In this document: in pieces, positions 7,458-15,600 of the stretch | How the letters are laid out: each line of letters starts with the position of its first letter | Numbering within the stretch: the first letter of the stretch is position 1 | IMG/VR virus record: IMGVR_UViG_3300025810_000124 | Location: 1-20,080 of that record | Length of the DNA: 20,080 nucleotides | Source of the DNA: a virus | Direction: 5' to 3' (one strand) | Position numbers and translations under genes: made by a program | Notes under the pieces: generated by a model | Database searches by the model: none | What the model was told of the DNA's origin: nothing | The model's input: only the letters and a program-made list of their open reading frames with translations

Positions 7458-7873
7458 TGGCAGACGGTTACACGCTTGCGGTACAAAAAGGCATTCGCGC
7501 TGCGCTTGTGGCTGACAGCGATGTTACTGCTTTGGTATCCACGCGAATTTATGATGAACCTCCACAGGATGTTGTTTTTCCGTATCTGCGCTTTAATACT
7601 ATTCAAGCTAATGCTTTTGATACTGATACCGCGCAAGGTGCGCTTGTAGATGTTTCAATGGAAGCGCATTCGAGAAGTGCATCAGGTCGTGTAGAGGCTT
7701 CACAAATTGCTGAAGCAATTAAAGCTGCTTTGCATCGTCAAGAAACATCTGTCACAGTAACGGGCTTTACTCTTGTGGAATTGATATTTGAAGCATTTTA
7801 TGCGACAAGAGATAAAGATGGTCGTGGATATACGGCTATTATTTCACTTCAAGCAATGCTTGATACCGCCTAA
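7457..7873 (+). CDS. Tail terminator / tail completion protein (DUF3168-like)
   Basis: This protein probably forms the ring that caps the top of the tail tube (lambda gpU role). The product has 138 residues. The pattern LAVQKGIRAALVADSDVTAL, then RIYDEPPQDVVFPYLRF, then a late segment about a third from the end with VEASQIAEAIKAALHR is the DUF3168 signature. The start is GTG at 7457, not ATG: it overlaps the previous stop (TAGTG), and AAGGAGG at 7440-7446 sits 10 bases upstream, which settles the start. It is the last neck gene before the tail tube gene. Confidence 0.87.
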   Translation: MADGYTLAVQKGIRAALVADSDVTALVSTRIYDEPPQDVVFPYLRFNTIQANAFDTDTAQGALVDVSMEAHSRSASGRVEASQIAEAIKAALHRQETSVTVTGFTLVELIFEAFYATRDKDGRGYTAIISLQAMLDTA

Positions 7874-7875
7874 AC

Positions 7876-7920
7876 TCCGCGCTGTGGGCAAGCGCATAAC
7901 AAAGGAGGCCGATCATGGCT
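7876..7920 (+). promoter_or_regulatory. Leader element copy B (before the major tail gene)
   Basis: This is the second copy of the element described at 4605-4649, in the same position relative to the start codon: hairpin-forming GCGCT/AGCGC around a GTGGGCA loop, then AAAGGAGGCC, then four bases to ATGGCT. The stem here is 5 bp; in copy A one pair is lost or shifted. Only the two most abundant virion proteins carry it in this window. Confidence 0.65.
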
Positions 7921-8334
7921 AAACAACTTGGACGCGCCCTGCTGGTGAAGATCGACGATGGCGCGGGAACAAAAAACAATCTTTGCGGTTTAAACTCCAA
8001 ATCGCTGACATTGAACAATTCTAGCATTGATGTGACAACACCAGACTGCACAACACCAGAAGGTGCGCTTTGGACTGAAACACTTGCTGGCCTAAAAAAC
8101 GTATCCGTTTCTGGGGATGGGTTTTTTGAAGATAGCACTGCGGAAGCGCGGATGAATACTGTTGCGATGGCAAATGATAACAGCACTAGCTTTGAAATTG
8201 TTGTTCCTGATTTTGGAACATATGCTGGAACATTTCGCATCGCATCGCTAGAATTTGGCGGTGAGACAGAAGGCGGCGTAACTTATTCATTGTCACTTGA
8301 AAGTTCTGGTGCAGTAACATTTACGGCGGCATAA
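7915..8334 (+). CDS. Major tail (tube) protein, TP901-1 type
   Basis: This is the protein that stacks in hexamers to form the tail tube. The product has 139 residues, a usual length for TP901-1-type tube proteins. It begins KQLGRALLVKIDDG and contains LKNVSVSGDGFFEDSTAEA and an ending of alternating beta strands (TYSLSLESSGAVTF), all typical. It has its own 41-base intergenic leader with a very strong ribosome binding site, consistent with high expression. The next gene is the chaperone, as in other siphoviruses. Confidence 0.93.
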   Translation: MAKQLGRALLVKIDDGAGTKNNLCGLNSKSLTLNNSSIDVTTPDCTTPEGALWTETLAGLKNVSVSGDGFFEDSTAEARMNTVAMANDNSTSFEIVVPDFGTYAGTFRIASLEFGGETEGGVTYSLSLESSGAVTFTAA

Positions 8335-8335
8335 C

Positions 8336-8728
8336 ATGACTATTACGGCTGAAGCGCCGCGTGGAGGTGTTGTTGAATATATCAATGACACCTCTTATGT
8401 TTTCAAACTCAGAAACCGTGAAATAGAACGCTTTGAAGATAAGCATCGCGGTATTTTTGAGCTTTGGGAAGGGTTCTTTGACCGTGGGAAAAAACCATCA
8501 AGCAAAGAAGTCAAAGATATTTTAGCGCTTGGTTTGGTTGGTGGCGGCATGAAAGATCATGAAGCTGATGAAGTTATTTCAAAATCTACGCCTGCTGATT
8601 TAATGAGATTTTATCAAATCGCTCAAGCTGTTGTTGGAATAGCTTTTATGCCTGACATCGCAGAAGGAAATGAAGTAAAAAAAAAGATGACGGACACAAA
8701 CCAAAGCGGCTTGGCGTCCGTGGCCTGA
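8336..8728 (+). CDS. Tail assembly chaperone, short form (lambda gpG-like)
   Basis: This 130-residue protein occupies the place of lambda gpG, between tube and tape measure, and resembles the gene-transfer-agent-type tail chaperones (early VFKLRNREIERFEDKHRGIF, then an acidic/Leu-rich helical body). Such proteins coat the tape measure during assembly and are absent from the finished virion. Translation normally stops at 8726-8728. Near the end, codons for Lys-Lys-Lys (8678-8686) form a slippery site where some ribosomes should move to the -1 frame and make the 194-residue long form. The start follows the tube gene by one base. Confidence 0.88.
   Translation: MTITAEAPRGGVVEYINDTSYVFKLRNREIERFEDKHRGIFELWEGFFDRGKKPSSKEVKDILALGLVGGGMKDHEADEVISKSTPADLMRFYQIAQAVVGIAFMPDIAEGNEVKKKMTDTNQSGLASVA
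8662..8721 (+). promoter_or_regulatory. Programmed -1 ribosomal frameshift signal
   Basis: The heptamer A AAA AAG lies at 8680-8686 in the correct phase for a -1 slip, at the end of a nine-A run. A Shine-Dalgarno-like AGAAGGAAA (8662-8670) lies about 9 bases upstream, as in dnaX-type sites. Downstream, ACGGAC (8690-8695) pairs perfectly with GTCCGT (8716-8721), with an inner CCAA/TTGG pairing (8701-8704 with 8711-8714). The stem is only 3 bases from the heptamer, closer than usual. All three elements are visible; frameshifting in tail chaperone genes is well established. Confidence 0.88.
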
Positions 8729-8919
8729 TTAAAAATGGAATTATTGCGGGGTTAAAGCCGGAAGAAATACGTGATATGATCCCGAAAGATACGTGGATTG
8801 TGTTCCAAGGTTGGTCTGATGCACACTCGCCTAAAAAAGCTGGGTCGGAAGCCATGACCAAGGAACAGTATAAACAACTTGTGGAGCGAGTAGATGGCAA
8901 TCAACGCAGAGCAGCTTAA
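8686..8919 (+). CDS. Tail assembly chaperone, -1 frameshift extension (lambda gpT-like)
   Basis: This is the -1 frame read after slippage, adding 77 residues to the first 117 of the short form (total 194). It runs DDGHKPKRLGVRGLIKNG..., contains PEEIRDMIPKDTWIVFQGW, and ends TAA at 8917-8919. The stretch has no credible start of its own, which fits expression only by frameshift. It fills the apparent gap 8729-8893 and overlaps the tape measure start by 26 bases, as the lambda T frame does with H. In the known system the G-T fusion binds the tape measure through T and recruits tube protein; that role is inferred here. Confidence 0.87.
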   Translation, partial: DDGHKPKRLGVRGLIKNGIIAGLKPEEIRDMIPKDTWIVFQGWSDAHSPKKAGSEAMTKEQYKQLVERVDGNQRRAA

Positions 8920-11038
8920 CATCATTCTCGCAGCGCGTGATAAAGAATTCACGAAAGCAATGGATCGCGCAAATCGAAGAGTTCAAGCATTTGCTTCTAA
9001 ATCGCAAAAAGAATTGAGTGGAGCCTCAATGTCTTTCGATTTGCTGGGCAAGGCGGCTGCGCGTCTTGGTCCTCTATTGGCGGGAGCATTTGCAGTTAGT
9101 GGTTTGCAAAATATTGCTCAATCTGCGATTGATATAGGAAATTTATCAAATGTAGCCGGTGTGTCTGCGGAGAAATTTCAAGGATTAGCATTCGCTGCTT
9201 CTAATTTTGGCGTAGAACAAGATAAGCTGGCTGACATCTTAAAGGATGTTAATGATAAATTTGGAGATTATGTTCAAACTGGTGCTGGACCATTAGCTGA
9301 TTTTTTTGAAAATATTGGTCCGAAAGTTGGTTTGACTGCAAAAAACTTTGCTGATTTGTCATCAGATCAAAAGTTAGGTGCTTACATTAATGCTCTTGAA
9401 AAAGCTAATTTATCGCAAGCTGACATGACATTTTATCTTGAAGCATTAGCTTCGGATGCAACTTTACTGAAAGGTGCTTTTGCTAATAATGGCGCTGAAT
9501 TGGATCGTTTAACAAAAAAATTTAGCGATGCTGGCGCAGTTATGTCACAGGATATGATTAATAAAGCAAAAGAAGCCAAAGAAGAATTTGATTTAGCTTC
9601 AAAAGTTATTTCCGCGCAGTTTAGCATTGCTCTTGCAGATTTATTGCCTGTAATTACTGATCTTGCATCTTTTATTGCAACAGCAGCTTCTAATATTGGT
9701 GTATTTTATGAAGCAATTCAAAAATTAATAAATCCAAATTATGAATTGGAAAAAGCATTAGATAATACAACTCTCGCGATGGGAGATGAAATTAGAGAAA
9801 GTCAAAATCTGGCTATGGCTTTAGGTCAGTCTACAAATATGTCTGTTTCAGCGGCAATTGAAAAACTCAAAGAGGCAAAGCAAAGATATTCAAATGTTGA
9901 AGCAATAATCGCAGAACAAAAAGCCTTAAAATTAGGATCGGATGAATATGAGAAAATTGTTGGAAATATACAAATTTTCAGAGAGGCAATTAATTCGCTT
10001 TCAGTAACTACTGCTGATGGAGCCATTGCAACGGCACAAAATGCAGAGGCTTTGGAAAGATATGAGCAAGGATTAGCTGATGCTCTTGTAAGACAACGTG
10101 ATTTTTTAAAAGCAGAAGATGCGACAGCAGAACAATTAAAAACAACAAAAAGTAATATTAAAATTTTGGAAGATGCTTTGGAAAATGCAGCAAATGGATT
10201 TGTAAGTTTTGGTGATCAAATATTTGAAACAACAGGTTTGACAGCTAGGCTTGATGGAAAACTTAAAGAAGGCCCAATACGTAGCTTGCAGGATTTAGTT
10301 GCGCGTTTAAAAACTGCAAAAGAAAAAGCAGAAGTTTTTAATGATGTAATTTTTGATCCGCGTGATCCGAATTATGATCCAGTGGTTGCAGAATTTGCAC
10401 GTTTGCAAATGGGTCTTGATGCTGTTGGAGAGTCTGGTCAAAAAGCTACTGATAAGATTTCTGAAGGGTTCAATAAAATAAAAGAATTATCCCCAGAAAT
10501 GCAGCGTCTTAACTCAATCATGCAAGGTGTGGAAAGTTCTATGGAGCAAGCATTTATGTCTATGTTCGATGGAACAACATCTGCAAAAGACGCATTTAAA
10601 GCAATGGCATCTGATATAATAAAAGAGCTATATAGAATTTTTGTTGCTAAGCAGGTCACTGGATTTATTACTGGGGCTGTATCTTTATTTTCTGGCGGCT
10701 CTTTGATTGGATTCGGTAGCGGCATGGGTGGTGGCAGACCTGCGCCAGATATTCCTAGAAGAGCAATGGGCGGTCCTGTTTCTGCTGGCTCTCCTTATCT
10801 TGTCGGTGAACGTGGTCCAGAGCTTATAGTTCCTAATCGTAGCGGCACTGTAATACCGAATAATCAGCTTGGCGGTGGCACAGTAGTTGTCAATCAAACG
10901 ATTAATGTTTCTACTGGTGTGCAGCAAACAGTAAGAGCAGAAATAAAAGGCTTGATGCCTCAGATAGCAGAAAGCGCAAAGGCTGCTGTATCGGACGCTA
11001 AGAGGCGTGGTGGATCATATGGAAGGGCGTTTGCATAA
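8894..11038 (+). CDS. Tail tape measure protein
   Basis: This protein sets tail length and is held in the tube lumen until ejection. The product has 714 residues; by the usual rule of about 0.15 nm per residue this predicts a tail near 107 nm. It is largely helical, with heptad-like stretches (about 285-350 and 390-430) and hydrophobic segments at about 50-75, 249-272 and 588-615 that may insert in host membrane. The C-terminal signature GGPVSAGSPYLVGERGPELI (about 625-645) with IVPNRSGTVIPNN is common in siphovirus tape measures. No peptidase or lysozyme domain was recognised. GTGGAG precedes the start. The stop overlaps the next start (TAATG). Confidence 0.94.
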   Translation: MAINAEQLNIILAARDKEFTKAMDRANRRVQAFASKSQKELSGASMSFDLLGKAAARLGPLLAGAFAVSGLQNIAQSAIDIGNLSNVAGVSAEKFQGLAFAASNFGVEQDKLADILKDVNDKFGDYVQTGAGPLADFFENIGPKVGLTAKNFADLSSDQKLGAYINALEKANLSQADMTFYLEALASDATLLKGAFANNGAELDRLTKKFSDAGAVMSQDMINKAKEAKEEFDLASKVISAQFSIALADLLPVITDLASFIATAASNIGVFYEAIQKLINPNYELEKALDNTTLAMGDEIRESQNLAMALGQSTNMSVSAAIEKLKEAKQRYSNVEAIIAEQKALKLGSDEYEKIVGNIQIFREAINSLSVTTADGAIATAQNAEALERYEQGLADALVRQRDFLKAEDATAEQLKTTKSNIKILEDALENAANGFVSFGDQIFETTGLTARLDGKLKEGPIRSLQDLVARLKTAKEKAEVFNDVIFDPRDPNYDPVVAEFARLQMGLDAVGESGQKATDKISEGFNKIKELSPEMQRLNSIMQGVESSMEQAFMSMFDGTTSAKDAFKAMASDIIKELYRIFVAKQVTGFITGAVSLFSGGSLIGFGSGMGGGRPAPDIPRRAMGGPVSAGSPYLVGERGPELIVPNRSGTVIPNNQLGGGTVVVNQTINVSTGVQQTVRAEIKGLMPQIAESAKAAVSDAKRRGGSYGRAFA

Positions 11039-11664
11039 TGGCTGTTAGTTATCCTCTTTCCCTGCTGACCCATACGGGCATAACCAGTATTGAGTTTCGC
11101 GCAATCAATTCTGTGGCTTATTCACGCAGTCCATTTACGTTTGCAGGTCAGGCGCATGAGTATGCTGGTAAAATGTGGCAAGCAGATGTTACGCTTCCAC
11201 CAATGCGAAGATCAGATGCGGAGCGTTGGGTGGCATGGTTGGTCTCGCTAAAAGGGCAGCTTGGCACATTCTACTTAGGTGATCCGTTGGCATGTACTCC
11301 GCTTGGATCAGGGCGTGATAGTGACACAGTATTAGTCAATGGCGCTGTTTCGTCAGGTAATACGATTGCAATTGATAGCGCACCATTAAGCACAACGGAC
11401 TTTCTCAAAGCTGGTGATTACATGCAGATCGGTAGCGGCACATCGCGGCAACTGTTTAAGGTACTGAATGATGTGGATACGGATGGCACAGGAGCCGCCA
11501 CAGTAGACGTTTGGCCTAATGTGCGGACAAGTATAGCGGATAATGCTTCAGTCACTCTGGAAAGTACACAAGGCGTCTTTAGGCTTGCCTCAAATGAAAC
11601 ATCTTGGTCTATCAATCAGGCAAGCTTATATGGCATCACCTTTGGTGCAGTGGAGGCAGTATGA
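11038..11664 (+). CDS. Tail tip protein, probable distal tail/minor tail protein (lambda M position)
   Basis: This 208-residue protein directly follows the tape measure, the slot of lambda gpM or of distal tail proteins. It looks beta-rich. The stretch AGKMWQADVTLPPMRRSDAE, then WVAWLVSLKGQLGTFYLGDP is a pattern I associate with phage tail-tip proteins that have a 'replace surface, cover, layer height' geometry. The remainder is a beta domain (residues about 95-175, rich in Thr/Ser/Asp). It probably forms the ring at the end of the tube on which the hub builds. It ends in an ATGA overlap with the next gene. Family name not certain. Confidence 0.75.
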   Translation: MAVSYPLSLLTHTGITSIEFRAINSVAYSRSPFTFAGQAHEYAGKMWQADVTLPPMRRSDAERWVAWLVSLKGQLGTFYLGDPLACTPLGSGRDSDTVLVNGAVSSGNTIAIDSAPLSTTDFLKAGDYMQIGSGTSRQLFKVLNDVDTDGTGAATVDVWPNVRTSIADNASVTLESTQGVFRLASNETSWSINQASLYGITFGAVEAV

Positions 11665-12251
11665 GCCGCACAGTTCCAGCAGCATTACTCACAGCACTCA
11701 GTCAGCCATCTGTCCAACCTTTTTATGCTGTTGAAGCGCTCTTTGATGATAACGATGATACGAGATATGACCAAGGTGGTTATTCGGGAGAAAACGCCAT
11801 TCGTTTATGGACAGGCTACGGTGACAAAACTGTCAACTTAGAAACATATACTGGATCGGGCAATGTGCTTTCAATTAGTGGTCTTGAAGAGGTTAATGAT
11901 CTATCAGCGAAGAATATCACAATTACATTGAACGGTATTGCATCTAGCCTTGTTTCACTAGCTTTATCAGAACCATATCAGAGAAGATTGTGTAGAGTAT
12001 ATTTTGGGACTGATGATACAACTGCAATCGAAGTATTTAGCGGCTTTATAAACACTATGTCTATTGAGGACAGTGGTGAAACAAGTACAATCACTTTGAC
12101 GGTTGAGAGTAAGCTGATTGGCTTGGAGCGTGCAAGTAATCGTCGTTATACCCATGAAAACCATATTGCGCGGCATAGTGGCGATACGTTCTTTTCTTAC
12201 GTTGCTGATATGCAAGATAAGGACATCGTATGGGGACGCGAGAGAGCCTAA
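11661..12251 (+). CDS. Tail tip hub protein (lambda L / DUF2163 position)
   Basis: This 196-residue protein begins SRTVPAALLTALSQPSVQPF, a beginning I associate with tail-tip/hub proteins placed like lambda gpL and the DUF2163 proteins of gene transfer agents. It has beta-strand segments such as NAIRLWTGYG, a central NDLSAKNITITLNGI and a late ESKLIGLERA followed by a His/Arg-rich tail. No Cys cluster like the iron-sulphur site of lambda L is visible. The frame is open further upstream to 11604, but the ATG at 11661 has GGAGG 4 bases before it and an ATGA overlap with the previous stop. The end overlaps the following gene by 22 bases. Confidence 0.75.
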   Translation: MSRTVPAALLTALSQPSVQPFYAVEALFDDNDDTRYDQGGYSGENAIRLWTGYGDKTVNLETYTGSGNVLSISGLEEVNDLSAKNITITLNGIASSLVSLALSEPYQRRLCRVYFGTDDTTAIEVFSGFINTMSIEDSGETSTITLTVESKLIGLERASNRRYTHENHIARHSGDTFFSYVADMQDKDIVWGRERA

Positions 12252-12643
12252 ATTCTTATTTATCATGGGCAAGTGATAAGCCATTTGAGTGGGGCAAACA
12301 TGATTGCCTTACTTTTACCAATAACGCATTTCACGCAATGTATGGTGAAGGTTGGGCTGATGATTGGCTTGATAGGTACATGAAGGATGGAGTACCTATG
12401 AGGCGGGATCAATTAAGGAAAGAGTTTGGTTTTTCTAGCTTTATCTCTGCTGTTGATGCTAGATTGCAGAGGGTTAAGCACATTCCTCCTTTGGGTGGTC
12501 TGGTTTTGACTAAAAGAGCGCAGCGTTGGGTTATTGGTGGTGCAATGGGTATCTGTACGGGTGCGAAGGCAGTTTTCTTATCCAAGGAAGGTATGATATA
12601 CTTGCCCTTAGATTACATTCATCAAGCATGGGTTAGGGCATGA
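12230..12643 (+). CDS. Tail tip protein, NlpC/P60-like (DUF6950-type, lambda K position)
   Basis: This 137-residue protein carries WASDKPFEWGKHDCLTF near the N-terminus; the W-G-x-x-D-C core with Cys26 matches small phage tail proteins related to NlpC/P60 cysteine peptidases (I believe DUF6950). Such proteins sit just before the J-like gene, may be needed for tip assembly, and may cut peptidoglycan stems during DNA entry. A classical downstream catalytic His is not obvious, so activity is uncertain. The start lies inside the previous gene but has AAGGA 6 bases upstream. The stop overlaps the next start (TGATG-type). Confidence 0.72.
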   Translation: MGTRESLNSYLSWASDKPFEWGKHDCLTFTNNAFHAMYGEGWADDWLDRYMKDGVPMRRDQLRKEFGFSSFISAVDARLQRVKHIPPLGGLVLTKRAQRWVIGGAMGICTGAKAVFLSKEGMIYLPLDYIHQAWVRA

Positions 12644-15600
12644 ATAGATATAAATTAGGCGACTTAACCCTTAAAAGCTTCAATAGCTGGGATCGTGTTC
12701 CGCGTATGCCAGAAGTGTTTATTGCGGCAGTAGGAGCTATTGCACCAGCTTTGGCTGGAACAACAGCAGCTACTGTTATTGGTTATGTAGCCTACACAGC
12801 CGTAACATCATGGGCGTTGCAAGCCCTTGCGCCTAAACCTGATTTTGGAACTGGATCATCTGCTGGCCTATTGGTTAATAGTAAAGATGTCTCTGCACCG
12901 CATGATTTTGTGTACGGTGAAATCAGAAAAGGCGGTGTTGTTACTTTCTACGAAAGCACAGGCACAGATAATAAATACTTGCACCAAGTCATTGTACTTG
13001 CTGGGCATGAATTAAATAGCATTGGCGATATTTATATTAATGATCAAATCGCTTCAATTGATGCCAATGGCTTTGTTAGTGTAGCGGGTACAGGTGATGA
13101 GCAAGTAAATTATAACAGCAAAATCCGTATTAAGAAGCATGATGGTTCTCAGACAACAGCAGATAGTGATTTAGTTAGTGAAACCTCTGTTGATAGCAAT
13201 TTTGTTGGTAATGGTATTGCTTATCTTTATGTCAGGTATGAATACGATCAGGATGTATTTCCAAATGGCTTGCCATTAATTACAGCAAAGGTTCAAGGCA
13301 AGAAGGTCTATGACCCAAGATCAGCATCAACTGCTTATTCCAATAATGCTGCGCTTTGTATTCGTGATTTTATTGCATCCTCTTATGGATTAAATGATAG
13401 CAGCATAGATGATACGTCATTCCAAGCTGCTGCAAATGAGTGCGATGAAAGTGTCACATTGAGTGGTGGTGGGTCTGAAAATAGATATACGATCAATGGG
13501 GTTGTAAGGGCAGACCGCTCTGTTGGTGATGTACTTCAAAGCATGACAACAGCTTGCGCAGGGACACTTTTCTGGGGCGCTGGGGCATGGAAGCTCAAGG
13601 CGGGTGCATATTCATCACCAGTTAAAACACTGACGCTGGATGACCTGCGTGGACCTATCTCGCTAGATACGCGAATTAGTATGAGAGACAACTTCAACAC
13701 TGTCTCAGGTACATTTATTGATGCAAATCAAGACTATATAACGGCAGATTATCCACAAATTACAAGCGCAGCTTTCAAGGCAGAAGATGGCGGCGAAGAG
13801 GTTAAATTAGATTTAACTTTACCGTACACCACAAGTGCAGCGACTGCCCAGAGACTTGCTAAATTGACGCTTTTTCGCGGTCGTGAGCAAATGACGCTTT
13901 CTGCTGATTTTGGCTTAGAGGCATTTGAGATTGAAGTTGGCGACATTATAGCATTCACCAATGCGAGATATGGTTTTAGTGCAAAAGAATTTGAGGTCAT
14001 TGGCTGGCGATTAGCGGCAAATCAAGATGCTGGTGATTTAAGGATTAATCTTACGCTCCGCGAAACATCATCCGCTGCATTTGATTGGAACGCAGAAGAA
14101 ACGGCTATTATATCCAATAATACAACATTACCACAATTTCGCACTGTTGCAGCGCCAACTAGTCTATCTCTTACAGCAACAGCAGTAATTAATGATGATG
14201 GTATAACTATTCCAGCTATACGCGCTGATTGGACTGCGGCTGTTAATGCTTTCGTTCATCATTATGAGGTGCAATTTAAGCGTCTTGGCGGTTCAGAGGA
14301 CTATGGATTAGTTAATACCACTTATACTGAGCAAGAAAACTGGGGCAGCATTGCAGATGCGTTGGATGAAACCAGCGAAGATTATGGATTAACGAATGAG
14401 GAAATTTTAGATGCTGACGCTGAATTTGTTTCCGCATTCACTACGACCACATCATTCTTAATACAGCCTGTTCTAAACGGGTATGATTATCAGGTCAAAG
14501 TACGTGCTGTATCTGCGCTTGATGTCAGATCGACTTTTGTTACTGCCACGCTTGCCTCTGAGGGGGATACTGATCCACCCAATGAGCCTCTTAGTTTAGC
14601 TGCTGTTGCGGGGTCTAAGTACATTGAATTGTCATGGACTAACCCAGCGGATCAGGACTTGAGCCATATTGAAATATGGGAGAATACAACAAATAATCTC
14701 GCAACTGCGTCACTTATTGGCTCATCTGGCAGTAGTAACTTCTTTCGCGGCAATCTGGCGAACAATGTCACGCGATACTATTGGGCAAGAGCGGTTGACC
14801 TGTCGCTCAACAAGTCAGACTTCACGTCTAGCGTAAATGCGACTACATTGCTTATTACACCTAATGACTTCAATGATGCAGTCAACGATCTATTTCAAGA
14901 GGCGGGTGCGTTTGGTATTGAGCCAGTAAGCAGCTTGCCAGCATCTGGTGACTTTGATGGTCAGCTTGTTCTGCTGTTGCCTGACATTACAATCTATCGT
15001 TGGGATGATGCAACTTCATCATGGTCAACTGATATTTATACAGCCTCACAGGTTGAAGCGGGGTCTATTGGTTTTGCATCATTTGCATCAGGTATTGAAC
15101 CTGTTGGCGTTGTGTCTAGCTTACCAACTGTATCAGGTTATACTGGCCCACAGGTTGTTATACTTACAACTGACGGCAAGATTTACCGATTAGTCAGTGG
15201 CGCATGGACGACTGCTGTATCTACACTTGATTTATCTGGTACGCTTCCAGAAGATATTTTTAGCGACGATCTACGTCCTATTGAGCGCGTATCAGCATTG
15301 CCAACGACCAACTTGACGCAGGGTAGAGTTGTTCTGTTGACAACAGATAATAAGCTGTACCGCTATACAGGTAATGCTTGGACTGCCGCAGTTCCAACCA
15401 CTGATTTAACAGGTCAGATTGCAAGTGGTCAGATTGCGGATGCAGCTATTACAGCAACTAAAATCGGCAATGATGCTGTCACGACTGCTAAAATTGCGGT
15501 TGGTGCAATTACATCGACAGAGCTAGGCGTAGATGCAGTCACATCCGCTAAGATCGCCAACTCAGCTATTACAGCAGCCAAGATTGGAAATGATGCAGTC

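Noticed and set aside
8729-8893. A 165-base non-coding gap before the tape measure
   Set aside because: It is coding in the -1 frame as the extension of the tail assembly chaperone.
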